This document shows positions 44,301 to 55,218 of a DNA stretch of 64,000 nt, in pieces. The notes under the pieces were generated by a model. That model worked only from the letters and a program-made list of their open reading frames with translations. It did no database searches and was not told the DNA's origin. Source of the DNA: Spongospora subterranea f. sp. subterranea (Eukaryota; Endomyxa: Phytomyxea; Phytomyxea; Plasmodiophorida). The stretch covers positions 53,362 to 117,361 of the forward strand of contig JAUGWO010000005.1 of assembly GCA_049724395.1 (NCBI GenBank). Direction: 5' to 3'. How positions within the stretch are numbered: the stretch's first letter is position 1; each line of letters starts with the position of its first letter. Made by a program: the position numbers and the translations under genes.

Positions 44301-45414
44301 ATGAGCACATGGACTCCTGTGAAATCAAATCAGCGACTTCAATGATTTCGACAGACAGGTTAACCCTATACAGGTCATTATGAATTATTTTGCCACTTAA
44401 ACACATTGAAGGGTCCGTCATCCCATTCAGGTTCAGAATATCGACCGTTTTTCGCCTAGCAGTATCAATTATCTGAATAATAATCTCTTCACTCCTGTGA
44501 GATTTCAATCAGATGTGTTCGATATACAAATAAACAGATTAGAGCAGTTTACAGGTTATTCTTTACTGCAAGGTGCAATGGTGTATTCCCATATCTGTCA
44601 GCAATCTTGGGATCGGCCCCTCTGTCCAACAGACTCTTGACAATCACGTTCCTATAATCCGGTTGAAATTATTGACAGGACATCAAAATCAAACAGTATA
44701 TTCGACCAACCGATTATAACGAGCTGCCATGTGGATTGGGGTATCACCAGCCGAGTTTTTGATATCAATCACCTCTGGTTTCAACATTTTGATCTTGTCC
44801 AAGATCTTGATGACGGCGATACTTCTATGAACGTTTAAGATAAGATGTGATACCATGTGATGAGGAATATAATACAGGCCCTGAAAAGCCGCGATGTGCA
44901 ATGGAGTATTCCCATATTGATCTGTTAACAATAGATTGGCCCCTCTGTCTATTATGATGATGGCGACATTTTCCCTATTGACGGTAAAAGACCTGCAAAA
45001 CAGAGCCCTTGTCACCTTTAGTTTACCGGTTGTATAAAAGTGCCATATTGATAGTTGTGGTGCGAAGCGTCAATGACCTATCCTGTGATGTTTTGGATTA
45101 GTGTAATATTGTATCAGTCCCCCTATAACGTTCAAACCATTCCGTTCCATAGTCCCCGAATATTAGCGCTGAGTGGAATTGTATAGGGGCGATTAATGAA
45201 CTCCTCCTCAATCTCATAAGCCAATTTCTCAGCTAATTCATCTCTAGATAATTCGATTAGTCATTTACAGCATAACTCAACACAAGTACTCGATATGGAC
45301 CCGTTTTCTAATGCAGTATGTAAGACATCTTGTGTTGTTTGGACAGTCATTGAGACCCCCGACCTCACTATCATCATCATCATCACAATCTCTGCAATAC
45401 CTGTTCTTGTCATA
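41316..45414 (-). pseudogene. ankyrin-repeat gene, inverted copy 2, probably decayed
   Basis: Reads from MTRTGIAEIVMMMM at 45414 and mirrors copy 1 exon by exon: NVNRENV-type junctions, TDQYGNTPLHIAAFQGL, NSAGDTPIHMAARYNRL, NTPFHIRMPPAL, and a last exon with ATIVDLLQSKTL ending at 41316. The splice sites of the first introns are conserved. Exon 1, however, has TGA at 45261-45263 where copy 1 has CGA, so the full-length product is cut off after about 50 residues unless translation starts downstream. Several middle exons differ from copy 1 by indels. Best read as a partially decayed paralogue produced by the large inverted duplication. Confidence 0.7.
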
Positions 45415-45477
45415 ACGTTATCACAATAATGACCAATTACTCACCAGACTGTGATCTAATAGAGTAGAGGGGCTATA

Positions 45478-45520
45478 ATTATCTCGTCTGTCACTTTATT
45501 ACGGGAACAGACGAGGTAAT
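45478..45520. repeat. short hairpin
   Basis: Arms ATTATCTCGTCTGT and ACAGACGAGGTAAT pair over 14 bp with one mismatch around a 15-nt loop. It lies just beyond the start of ankyrin copy 2. No function is assigned. Confidence 0.5.
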
Positions 45521-45797
45521 GAAATAAAACGGGACACTAGATATCAGTCTGAGAGTAAGGTCAAGTGGGCTTGTACTTGTGGGTCTGGAGACTAAGGCAT
45601 GAATGGACCGTAGATATAGAACCTAATTGCCTGGAAACAGATCAACTACAGTAGTTCTGTACCCGATTCGGTCCAGCACAATCATTGTTCCTTTGAGTCA
45701 TTTTAGACTTTTCAGTCCACGATATCCAAATTTATTTTGAAACAACGAGATCGTCTTTCAACACACGCAAACTGATGAGTGAAACACTTAACATCAT

Positions 45798-46385
45798 TTA
45801 TTCATGATTTTGTTCATAATAGAGTTGTGTACTTGGAATATTCCGAAGCACTCGCAGTGCTTTCGATTTTGACGCTTTTGAAAAAGACGTTTCTGAGTAT
45901 CCCAAGACCGCGTGCATTTCGAAGTTCAACGACTCCATCGCGGATTCGTGATCAGTCGTCTCAGATGAAGACTCGGAAGGAGCTGCATTTGAGGAGTCGC
46001 TGCTTCGGCCCCTCGCTAAGTGGACTTTAAACTCATATTGAAATCCACCACGAAAACCATAACATTCCTGCCACTCGAACGTATTGTTCGCGTGGTTGGA
46101 GGACATGCGCCAAATTTTACATCGAAGAGACAAACATAAAAGTAATAAACAAGCGACCATAACTTGAGTTACCAGGCGAAACAACAGACTGATCCCTCTG
46201 ACGTCTTGTGAGTGGGCATCTAGAGATTCCAGATCTATGGTCAATCCCATTGCGACCAGAGTGGATACATGACCGACACTCTTGACCACCAAACGCGACT
46301 CGTTTGGTTGCGAAGCCGATACAAGCAGGGCGCGGACGGGCTCGAACTGGTGACAACCCGGAGCAGAAAGGTTCATTTCCACCAA
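45798..46385 (-). CDS. hypothetical single-pass membrane protein
   Basis: A 195-codon frame with one clear hydrophobic segment (LVTQVMVACLLLLCLSL, about residues 90-107), followed by a short basic stop-transfer RCKIW, an aromatic/Cys-containing stretch ECYGFRGGFQYEFKV, and a Ser-rich acidic tail. The ATG nearest the upstream end overlaps a tRNA-like B-box sequence (about 46340), so the true N-terminus may lie further downstream or in another exon; the short frame at 46526-46780 (minus) is a possible upstream exon. I recognise no family. The topology might fit a small cell-surface or endomembrane protein. Confidence 0.35.
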   Translation of the reverse strand: MVEMNLSAPGCHQFEPVRALLVSASQPNESRLVVKSVGHVSTLVAMGLTIDLESLDAHSQDVRGISLLFRLVTQVMVACLLLLCLSLRCKIWRMSSNHANNTFEWQECYGFRGGFQYEFKVHLARGRSSDSSNAAPSESSSETTDHESAMESLNFEMHAVLGYSETSFSKASKSKALRVLRNIPSTQLYYEQNHE

Positions 46386-47039
46386 TTAGGCTTCGGAACC
46401 CCTTTCCCTTGATTATGTACACGTTTTTCTTGCAAAATCGAAAATTAACACGACTTGAAACCGACAAGCAGCTTGTCTACAATAAAATCGCCCGCGCTGG
46501 ACGATTGCTTATACCCCAAACAATTTCACTGCCCGCTGAGCATCCATTCGATGAGGGCTTCGGTTAACATGAAAATTTTTAGACCTTGCAAAAGTCTGAA
46601 TTTTTTCAGCAAATCCTGGTAGAAGATGAATGAATCACCTGGAGATCCACCACCGGATACGCGAACGTGAAAGGTACAACCACTGATTACAAGTATTGAT
46701 AACCGAGTAGGACGCCAAAAGCTGTTGATATACCTCGCATTAACAGAGGCATTATCGCCTGCGAATTTGCGAACAACCACTGCTTTACAAGTATTAAAAA
46801 ACCATTAGATGCCCAAAAGCGAATGAAACACTTGGCTCCGCCTGATTATAGACGACCATGTTCGACAAGTGGACTGTTCTTTAGGTGTCATACACCAAGG
46901 GTGAGATACGGTTCTGTAGGTGTATTGATAGAGGCGCTGTCTGATACACCCGACAACAGGGGAGAAAGATATATTGCGAGATAGCCATCGGTTTCGATGC
47001 GTCGTGATACTGTCAAGACGAAATTGCCCAGTTCGGATC

Positions 47040-47740
47040 ACGTTGATCATCGATATCGTACATAACACCACAAGTCTAAAACATTTCTCAAATCAGGCAC
47101 CTCACTCATATCAACATCGCTATCATCTTTAGGTGGTAAAGCGCAAACCATTCTCTTGGTTGACTTAACATGATGCGATCGGAAAATTGGCCTGTTCTTC
47201 CATGTGCACGATGAGTTATCCTTTGTGAAATTAGTGGGAAATATCATCTCACATTGGATACGGTGCACAGTTTCATTGTTTCAGAAGGCGCATTCAACTT
47301 GATCAATCATCATCAGTACTGTGTTATACGTCGTTCATAAATACGATCCCATCTGTGGAAACAAACACCTTATCCCAATGATCAACTTCATTCTTCAGTG
47401 TACTGGTTTTCTCTGGTGCCGCTGAATTTCGCTCAATTCAAAATGGAGGTTTCATTGGTGCTGGTAAACTTTGAGTATCAGATCAATTACGTGTTCCCAG
47501 CTCGAGTCTTTTAATTTCTTAGAAGAATAGTTCAATTTATTTGGCATTAATCTTTTTTTTTATTTGAATAAGCTTTGTCAGAATCCTTCATCACGTTCCA
47601 CCAACGTATTTCATTGAGCATTTCATTTGTGACACCAAACAATCCGATTTGTTCGGGAACGCGGAGCTGGCTGTGGGAACAAATCACGGGTACTAGGATT
47701 TACCAGAATCTGGGATGAACAAAGGCGTATTAACTATCGC
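47040..47740 (-). repeat. inverted copy of the 40385-41060 repeat
   Basis: Reverse-complement similarity to 40385-41060 extends over about 650 bp, including the blocks near 47180-47260 (against 40800-40860) and 47400-47640 (against 40480-40730). Both copies are interrupted by many stops. Together with the ankyrin copies this makes a nested palindromic arrangement. It is probably part of a Mutator-like or other DNA element. Confidence 0.75.
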
Positions 47741-48670
47741 TGATAACGAGATCTGGGAACCTAAATGGTTCGGTATTAGAGTTGAACCAGGGCCAAATCG
47801 GCAACAGGTATATCTTCTATCTGCAAATATCGATAGACCTTACAGTGGTCTTCAACATGAGGCACAACTGCATATGACGCTTTGGTTTATCTAAATGATC
47901 ATAGAGTATGTGGTACATGTCAATCCAACTTCTTCTATGTTTTACAGTAGGGGATTATCTGTCAGGCAATCATACACAATCCCCTTCATTGTCGGATTCA
48001 CCAGATGACATATCTGACAAACCGGCTTCTTTCAAGCTGTAAACGGTTATTGATAGATGGCCATAGACTATCGCCTTAATTGTCTGTATCACCAGACTAT
48101 TGCCACTATGAGACATCAGTCGGCAATCTGAGGAGAACATCGAATATTTCATACATATGTTTTCCACACTTGGCCCGGCGCCCTGATATCCCATCGACCC
48201 GACGATCCTTGACTCGATACGAACAACAGCTCTTTCGGGTAAGACTCGTTGGGGATGTTTGGGCGCCGGGTTTTTTGGGGGACGTGGCTTTCATTCAATG
48301 GAATGCGCTGGCACGACTCCCGATTTTCTCTATTCTAATTCTGCCTAATGCACTCTGGAATTGTTGTCGCAAACAATATCAAGAAGGAGCGAACACACAT
48401 TATTGCGAGATTCGAACAGGAGTGTGTTCATACTGCGATTTGTCATTTCTTCATATTCCATCAATGAAACCCCTAAAGTTGTACAACAAACTGTTCGCGA
48501 ATTTGTTTTTGGTTTGAACGACTATCAATTGGGAAAGGGATCAGCAGAACTGGTACCCGCTTCAAGCGTCAGAAGGAATGTTGACGATGCGATTGGTATA
48601 GTGAGGAGATCATTGCGAGCTCTATGATGTGTGTACTCGATCACTAACAACCGGGGTCGTTGTTCACATC
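47741..48670. other. upstream region of the MAP3K gene, little else
   Basis: Includes two diverged direct blocks (about 47955-48000 and 48065-48110, both of the form TTGTCxGxxTCACCAGA) and an open frame 48361-48627 (plus) ending NVDDAIGIVRRSLRAL, which I do not recognise. No firm gene is supported. Confidence 0.35.
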
Positions 48671-50383
48671 ATGACCACCGCCGCTCCCGGTCTGGATCCT
48701 CTACCGAGGAAATCGATGGACGCCTGGATCAGGGATCTGGGGCTAGGGCAGTACTCCACCATCCTACAGAACCAGCACATCTCCATCGACGAGATACTGT
48801 TGATGGACGACACGCAACTCGCCGAAATCGGGATCAAAAACCAATCGCATCGACGTGTTATATTGGATTGGTCGCGATCTGAACGCGAAGGTGATCGTGG
48901 CCGGGAAGTTTCGTTCGCAAACCTAATTGCTATTGTTTTTCCGACCAGGTGGCGTCCGATTACAGATTGTGGGCGATGAGATCAATGAGCAACTGGCGTT
49001 GACCTTGATCGCCATCCACATCGGGGAGCCGCTATCGGTCGGCGATCGTATCGCCTATTTCGACTCGAACGCGTTGACCTATCGTCTTGGGCTCGTGTCT
49101 GGACCTGTTGGTCAGACGGTCGTCGCCAGGAAATCGGGAATCGCCATCGAGACCCAACCGAACACGATTCAGGTCAACCCAGAACTCAACCAAATTCGCC
49201 GAGATTCACAATGATTGCGATAGATTATGGATATCATTGATGTTTTACGATTTTGTAACGAGGTGATTGTCGTGATCAAATGTGGCGCATGGAGTCGGTA
49301 ATTCGTTTGCCACAGGGTGTTCCAGCGGAATGGCTTCGTGGCCGAGTATTGGGTGAGGGTGCGTTCGGTTGCGTTTTCGAAGTAATTTCGGGCCCGTTGT
49401 TCAATGTTCGGATTCGCGATATCGATCTCTCCGGGTTTTTTAGGCAATTGACGTCAATACCGGATCGCGATTGGCGATCAAACAGATCCCGATTCGCCCG
49501 TCCATCAGGTGCAAGAAGAACGGGGCGATCGATCAGACGGTTGAGCAGTGATCGCGCTCTCCCCTTGGCCTAATCGCCCCTGATCTTGAACACTTTCCAG
49601 ATCAGTAAACTGTGCAACGAGATCACCGTCATTCGCCTGCTGACCCACGACAATATCGTGAGGTTCATCGGGACCCGTATCGATCACGCCCGTTCGTGTC
49701 TGTACATCTTCATGGAGCTGGTCTCGGGTGGATCCCTTTACCAGGTCGTTCGAGAATATGGCCCTCTCCCTGAGTCCCTGATCCAGAACTACACTTGCCA
49801 GGTCGGTTTACTCAAGGAAAACTTACCGAGGTCGTTGGCCATGTCCATCGTTTTGCCAGATACTGTACGGTCTGGAGTATTTACACGATCATGGGATTGT
49901 CCATCGCGATATTAAAGGGAGCAATATCCTCGTGTCTGGTCAGGGCGTGGTGAAGCTAGCGGATTTCGGTGCCGCTCGATTACTGCAAGACGCGTGCGAG
50001 GTCGACGATCTGGCGTCGAATACGGTCTGTGGGACACCGAGCTGGATGGCGCCAGAAGCGCTTGTGGAGAACGGGTTGGTGAAAGTGAATACGCGTTAGA
50101 ATAGGGCGTGATCTGATTCCTGGACAGATATGGACCGAGCTGTGATATCTGGAGCTTGGGCTGTACGATAATCGAGATGGGATCAGGACGACGACCGTGG
50201 GATCCCGATATGGATCAGTATCAGGTCCTCTGGGCGTTATCGCAATCGGATCGGATCCCGGCGATACCGTCGAACCTGTCGGAGATGGCCATGGACTTCT
50301 GCCGGCAATGTCTGGTTCGTGACCCGAGAACCAGGCCCACATCGAGACAGCTGTTGAATCATCCATGGATTAAAACAACATAA
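48671..50383 (+). CDS. SAM-domain MAP kinase kinase kinase (STE11/MEKK type)
   Basis: Six or more exons with clean junctions. Exon 1 is a SAM domain ([37 protein letters not shown]). A 49-nt-class intron leads to an unassigned linker domain [20 protein letters not shown]...[12 protein letters not shown], in the position of the RA/RBD-like domain of Ste11. The kinase domain begins [17 protein letters not shown] (Gly-rich loop). Splicing gives [15 protein letters not shown] with the VAIK-type Lys, [20 protein letters not shown], then [19 protein letters not shown] (HRD), KLADFGAAR (DFG), [12 protein letters not shown] (APE), [14 protein letters not shown] and a C-terminal [13 protein letters not shown]. 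All catalytic residues are present, so the enzyme should be active. STE11-type kinases phosphorylate MAP2Ks in mating, filamentation or stress cascades, and the SAM domain docks an adaptor. Confidence 0.93.
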
Positions 50384-50599
50384 ACTACAATCCTCCCAGA
50401 TCGTGCGATTCGGCAATAAAAGTCACGATGGGTTGGGGTTTATCGGTAAATGGAGGAACCTAAATAAACACTACGATAAAATGAGGGCCAAGTTGCTGAC
50501 GGTTTCAAGGGCGTTGGTGCTCGAGCGGTGATCAGAGCTCACAGGTGGTTTCCAATATGGACAGAATCGTTCAGATGATGAGAATGTGTTCCTTCAACA
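50384..50599. other. 3' flank of the MAP3K gene
   Basis: Contains AATAAA (near 50417 and 50462), which could be poly(A) signals for the kinase. No gene is seen. Confidence 0.4.
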
Positions 50600-51060
50600 T
50601 GACGAAAACACAGATCCTTTCCAGAAACTACCTTCAGTTTAGACACGTTACGAAATCATGAAAACATTCGTGATTGTGGTGGGCACAACATGAGAATCAG
50701 GTTGTCAATCGGCGAAACCGGCTAGCGTTGTTAATCACAAACGATAATGTGAAAATATCCAACATCGAGTGCACAAACAAGTGAGCTAAACGCAACCTGG
50801 TCAATACTAGTCGAACCATCAAGCAACGCGTTCTCAGAGTAGATCAAGATGTCGTCGAGGTAATCAATTGGTCCAGATGTTCACGGAGAACTCGTTCATA
50901 AAACTCTGGGAGCGTTAATCAGAGACAAAAGAAACAAACGGCATTACCGAATACTCGAAGTTGACATATTTTACAGCACCTTGTGGTCTTCCACTCGTCT
51001 CCGGATCGTATTTCCTTTATATCGCGACGCGGTTCAGACAGAGGCGGAGCCCGTTTCCCA
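50600..51060 (-). mobile_element. Ty3/gypsy reverse transcriptase fossil
   Basis: The minus strand carries the polymerase signature IDYLDDILIYSEN near 50830-50870 and flanking pieces with the order expected of a Ty3/gypsy reverse transcriptase. Only part of the polymerase region survives; no LTR, gag or integrase is attached. Broken, old. Its edge contains the sequence from which the adjacent minisatellite seems to derive. Confidence 0.75.
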
Positions 51061-51227
51061 GTCTCAAGACGGCCAAGACGTTGGGATTATGAGTGGCCAG
51101 AAAATAACTCTGAACAGATTTCATTTATCTAATTCACCATTTTTTTGTTTTCTTTTCTAAGAGTTTCCAGGTGCTTTACGACGAGACAAACTGGGTTTTA
51201 CGAGTTTTTTTTCCTGTTTTTTCCAGC

Positions 51228-51822
51228 TGATGGCGGAGCCCGTTTCCTCAGACTGATGGCGGAGCCCGTTTCCTCAGAGTCTCAGACTGATGGAGGAGCC
51301 CGTTTCCTCAGACTGATGGCGGAGCCCGTTTCCTCAGACTGATGGCGGAGCCCGTTTCCTCAGAGTCTCAGACTGATGGAGGAGCCCGTTTCCTCAGACT
51401 GATGGCGGAGCCCGTTTCCTCAGACTGATGGCGGAGCCCGTTTCCTCAGAGTCTCAGACTGATGGAGGAGCCCGTTTCCTCAGACTGATGGCGGAGCCCG
51501 TTTCCTCAGACTGATGGCGGAGCCCGTTTCCTCAGAGTCTCAGACTGATGGAGGAGCCCGTTTCCTCAGACTGATGGCGGAGCCCGTTTCCTCAGACTGA
51601 TGGCGGAGCCCGTTTCCTCAGAGTCTCAGACTGATGGAGGAGCCCGTTTCCTCAGACTGATGGCGGAGCCCGTTTCCTCAGACTGATGGCGGAGCCCGTT
51701 TCCTCAGAGTCTCTGATCACACAGACTGATGGAGGAGCCCGTTTCCTCAGACTGATGGCGGAGCCCGTTTCCTCAGACTGATGGCGGAGCCCGTTTCCTC
51801 TGACTGTTGGCGGTGCCCATGA
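51228..51822. repeat. minisatellite with 86-bp higher-order period
   Basis: The basic unit is a 26-mer built on TGATGGCGGAGCCCGTTTCC followed by TCAGAC. Three 26-mers plus the 8-mer GAGTCTCA form an 86-bp higher-order unit in which the first monomer has GGAGGAG and the next two GGCGGAG. About six higher-order units are present and are nearly identical. The last units are slightly different (an inserted GATCACA and a diverged end). Open frames through it exist only because of the repeat. Confidence 0.95.
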
Positions 51823-51917
51823 TCACACACAGTGATGTATATACACTATGACAGTGTTCAATCATTTGTTAAAAGAACCATTTGTATTATTGATCCGCCA
51901 TAACATTGGTGTTCCAG

Positions 51918-52331
51918 ATGGTTCGTGGCGTCGTCTTCGATTCGTCGACCACATTGACGGCTGTATATTCTGCTTCAACGTCCTCGCTCCCCCCGTCAAA
52001 AGTCATCAGTAAGCGCCGTGAGAAATTTGGCGATTCCGTCCCGACCCCAACGATATCCCCGGTCAGCACTCGCAGATCTAGCCGAGGTAGGGGAGGAGGC
52101 AGAGGATTTTCGCATGGAGGTTTCGCTGGCAGAGGGCGTGGGCGAGGACGAGGGGGTCGCGGTAGAGGAGCTCCGCCCATCCATCACCATAAGACATGGG
52201 TCAATAGTAATCAGGCCGACGTAAAACGGACCAACTCACGCCAATCGTCGGCGTCAAAGGAGTCCCTTGACCAAGATCTTGAATCCTATTGGAAACCGAA
52301 TCAGCAATCTCAAGACGCACCTAACCAATAA
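51918..52331 (+). CDS. RGG-box protein with FoP/CHTOP-like C-terminus
   Basis: Starts MVRGVVFDSSTTLTAV and ends TAA at 52329-52331. Residues about 55-90 are an RGG/RG box (RGRGGGRGFSHGGFAGRGRG), a substrate type for arginine methyltransferases and an RNA-binding region. The C-terminus has KESLDQDLESYW, resembling the L-D-x-x-L-[DE]-x-Y-[MW] element of the FoP/CHTOP and ALY/REF C-terminal motif that contacts mRNA-export factors. No RRM is present. Length 137 residues, shorter than animal CHTOP. An mRNA-export role is inferred from these two elements; other RGG proteins remain possible. It lies 88 bp upstream of CFAP45 on the same strand. Confidence 0.55.
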   Translation: MVRGVVFDSSTTLTAVYSASTSSLPPSKVISKRREKFGDSVPTPTISPVSTRRSSRGRGGGRGFSHGGFAGRGRGRGRGGRGRGAPPIHHHKTWVNSNQADVKRTNSRQSSASKESLDQDLESYWKPNQQSQDAPNQ

Positions 52332-52419
52332 ATTATTCCTCTTAGACAGCGATCTTGTACCGAATTGATCCAATCGACCCGGTATTTGATATCTTGGCAA
52401 GCAATTACCCAAATTCACC

Positions 52420-54395
52420 ATGGCGTCGGTGATATCATCGGCCGTATTACAGAAGATCAAATCAGATCCGACCACGATCTACGCTGATAGTAATACGATC
52501 GTTTTATCGGCTGATGATCTGGTCCGGCTGAAAGAATCCAGCGTGATATTGTCGATCAACGATAAATTACGGCTGAAGAATGAGGCCGAGGAGGCGCGAC
52601 AAGCACGACAGGCGAAGGCGAAAGCGAGGAAAGCTCGTATGATGGAATTGGAATTCCTAAGAAAATCACAGGTTTGGTGAACACAACGAAGGAAGTGGAG
52701 ATCGTAATGAGTGAGATTTGAGGTTTTGCAGAGCAGCGAACTGTCGGAATTGGATGTGGAAGACGCCAGAGCCAAGGAGGCGCTTTTGAAGAAGTGTAAA
52801 CAGGCGGAAGATGAACAACACGACGATGTGAAGCGGATGAACCAGATGGTGCTGTATGCGAAATGCGTCACGATCAGGGATAAACAGGCACAACAGGCGG
52901 CGCAGATCAAGAAGGAGAACGAGGAACAGGAACAGCTGTTGGACATGATGATGGAGTGAGGGATAATAGAGCCATCTGGTGCTCGACACCGATATATGTC
53001 GACTGAATCGCGCCCTGGCACTCAGGTACGAGCGGCAGAAAGGGATTCACAAACAGAGGGCCCATGATCGCCAGGCGATTGCAGAAAGGAAGAAAGGTGA
53101 GTTTGGGTGGTCGGTGACAGGATCTCGTTGGGTTGAGAGGAATAACGGGACGCGGCAGGGGCGAAGATGATCGTTAATCAAATGCAGGAACGGGAGAAAA
53201 CACGTCTGAGAGAGAAGGAAATGAAAGCGCAGGAAGGAATGCAGTTGTTGGAGCAGGCGATCGCCAGAGAGAAACACGTTGAGGAGGAGAAACAACGGAA
53301 ACAGAAGAGCGGTGCGGCTCTGCTGGCTGAGATTGTGGCCGCTAATCAAGAGCAAATGAGGGAAAAGGCGCGACGGAAACAGGTTCGTTTAATCAAAAGG
53401 GGATTGGACTGGATCAGGGGGGAAGAATTGGATTGACGAAGGAATGTGGCACCTCAGGCCGATCAGGAAGAGGACCTGAAGATCGCCGCCTATCTGAAGG
53501 ACAAGGAGCAACGGGAGATCGCCCGAGACGAGCAGCTGGCCAAGATCAACGACGCCAAAGAGAAGGAGAAGAAGAAGCTACGAGAGGCGCGCGAGAAAGC
53601 CAACGATCACCAGGTCATGAATTGAACGGTCAAATTCGCTGAGACATCTGAACCGTTCTGTTCTAGGCCGAAATCGACGCTCTACGAGCGCGTCGGGCGT
53701 ATGAAGACACCGAGAGGAAATGGCGCGCTCAGCAAGCGCAGAACGCTCAAAAGCATTCGCAGGTTCAGAAGGAGCTGGCGGCGGCCAGAGAGTTCCAGAG
53801 AATGGAGAAAGAGAGGAAGATGATCGAACAGGCGCATAAAGAACGCGAACACTTCCAGAAGATGTTGAACATTTTCGAGGAGCAGGTTCCGACTATGATA
53901 TATTCAATTTGACCCGATGTTTTACACTAGTTTTACACAGGAGAAAGCCGATAAAATTCGCGATGTCGAAGAGCGGAAGAAACGCGCCGATTACGCTCAG
54001 TAAACTCATTGATCTTTTATCGATTCAGGACCTGTAGCTGAATCGCTGATCTTCTTAGTGTTCTAAGCGAGCAGATTGCCGATTTAGAGGCGCGCCGTAT
54101 GGATCGGGCGAAAGTGATCGATCTTGGCGAGGTTTGAAAACCGTCGTCGAGACCGATCCCAGTCATAGTGAGTTTGTGGAAACAGGTGACGCGACGCAAT
54201 GCGATCGCCGAGCGAAAGAAACTGGAGTCGATCCGCAAGGAGAAGCTTTTGGAGCTGAAGAAGGCGGGCGTCCCCCCGAAATATCAGGCGGAACTGAAAT
54301 CGTTCAAGGTGATTGATTTATTGAAATTACGATGGATGGCCAATTGACTAACGGGACCATACTCTCAGATAATGCAGACTCCCTCCATGGCATGA
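52420..54395 (+). CDS. CFAP45: CFAP45 (CCDC19), ciliary microtubule inner protein
   Basis: About nine exons with short introns, all in phase. Exon 1 (52420-52671) has the family N-terminus TIVLSADDLVRLKESSVIL followed by charged helices ending FLRKSQ. Exon 2 from 52732 gives SSELSELDVEDARAKEALL and VLYAKCVTIRDKQ. Splicing then yields MMMEYERQKGIHKQRA, KMIVNQMQEREKTRL, ADQEEDLKIAAYLKDKE, AEIDALRARRAYEDTERKWR, EKADKIRDVEERKKRAD, and finally RKEKLLELKKAGVPPKYQAE before a short last exon. The order of blocks matches vertebrate CFAP45, including the conserved KAGVPPKY end. CFAP45 is a coiled-coil protein lining the lumen of doublet microtubules and needed for ciliary beating. It looks intact and implies that the organism builds motile cilia. 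Confidence 0.94.
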
Positions 54396-55218
54396 TCGAT
54401 GCTGAAAAACCCAATCTCGTCAATCATCGGACACACATTATTGTTGGATGAATAAAATCGTCGCCTGTTGATGAGCGTGAACATTATTTGCAGCGATCCA
54501 TCACATCACATTAGTATCGCCGTCTGCGTCATCTTGGAGCTATTTCTCCATCAAACCGCCCAAGATTAGGGGGACAAATCAGCGTTCATTTTCACCAAAT
54601 CCGTAAATCACGTTCAATGCCCCGTCCCGTTTGCTGAAAGACCCATTCTTCTTGGTGATCTCTCCCAGGAAATTCCATAATTTGCATTGACGGTACAACC
54701 GTATGTTTTGGCTGTCAATGTCAGCTGAACCTCCTGAATTATTCTTAATCGGTGCCTACATCGATATGCTTTTCTGTATCATCGAACAGATCTCAATTAG
54801 TTTTTTCGGGTGATCTCAAAATCACTGATTGTTGCTGGTCGATCATGGAGTGTGCTGCATAGTTGAGCAGTGTGTTGAGATGGGGCGGGTCGTCACGCTT
54901 CTGCCGCCATACAGCCCTTTGATCAAGTTGCATGGCGCCAGAACCCTTTATTGATCAAGTTGCACGACAGACCGAATGGAACGACGAAACTGGTACAGAT
55001 GTGCACATGGGACCTTCGTCGACGTCTGTTTTTGTTCATTCGGAAACAACGGGGACACATTCACTCCCATCGGAAGATGAAATTCGTCGGCTACATCATC
55101 AGAATCGAACAGGGGGCGTCGCGCGTCAAAGAACCTGAAGATGAAGTGCCGTTGGAGATGCAACCGACGAGTTCTGTGGGATGGGCGATATTCGAAACAC
55201 ACACGGATTGATGAACAA
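54396..55218. other. intergenic between CFAP45 and IFT27, with a possible decayed retroelement piece
   Basis: The last part (54930-55210) translates to pieces such as KMKFVGYIIRIEQG that faintly recall Ty3/gypsy reverse transcriptase, but the match is too weak to call. The rest (54400-54930) shows no gene. The 3' ends of CFAP45 and IFT27 both point into this interval. Confidence 0.35.

Noticed and set aside
46300-46390. Possible tRNA gene on the minus strand
   Set aside because: The TTCGAGC loop is present but the acceptor and D stems do not pair, so at most a tRNA-like relic.
51145-51342. Open frame running into the minisatellite
   Set aside because: The frame is open only because the 26-bp unit happens to lack stops in it; no start context, splice structure or similarity supports a protein.
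51228-51822. Possible CRISPR-like array of regular repeats
   Set aside because: The units are contiguous with no unique spacers and the DNA is eukaryotic; it is a minisatellite.
52479-53021. 180-codon frame antisense to CFAP45
   Set aside because: It is the shadow of charged CFAP45 exons; the sense strand has family similarity and correct splice phases.
54932-55211. Possible Ty3/gypsy reverse transcriptase fossil
   Set aside because: Only faint resemblance (KFVGYIIRIEQG) and no catalytic motif, so not listed as an element.
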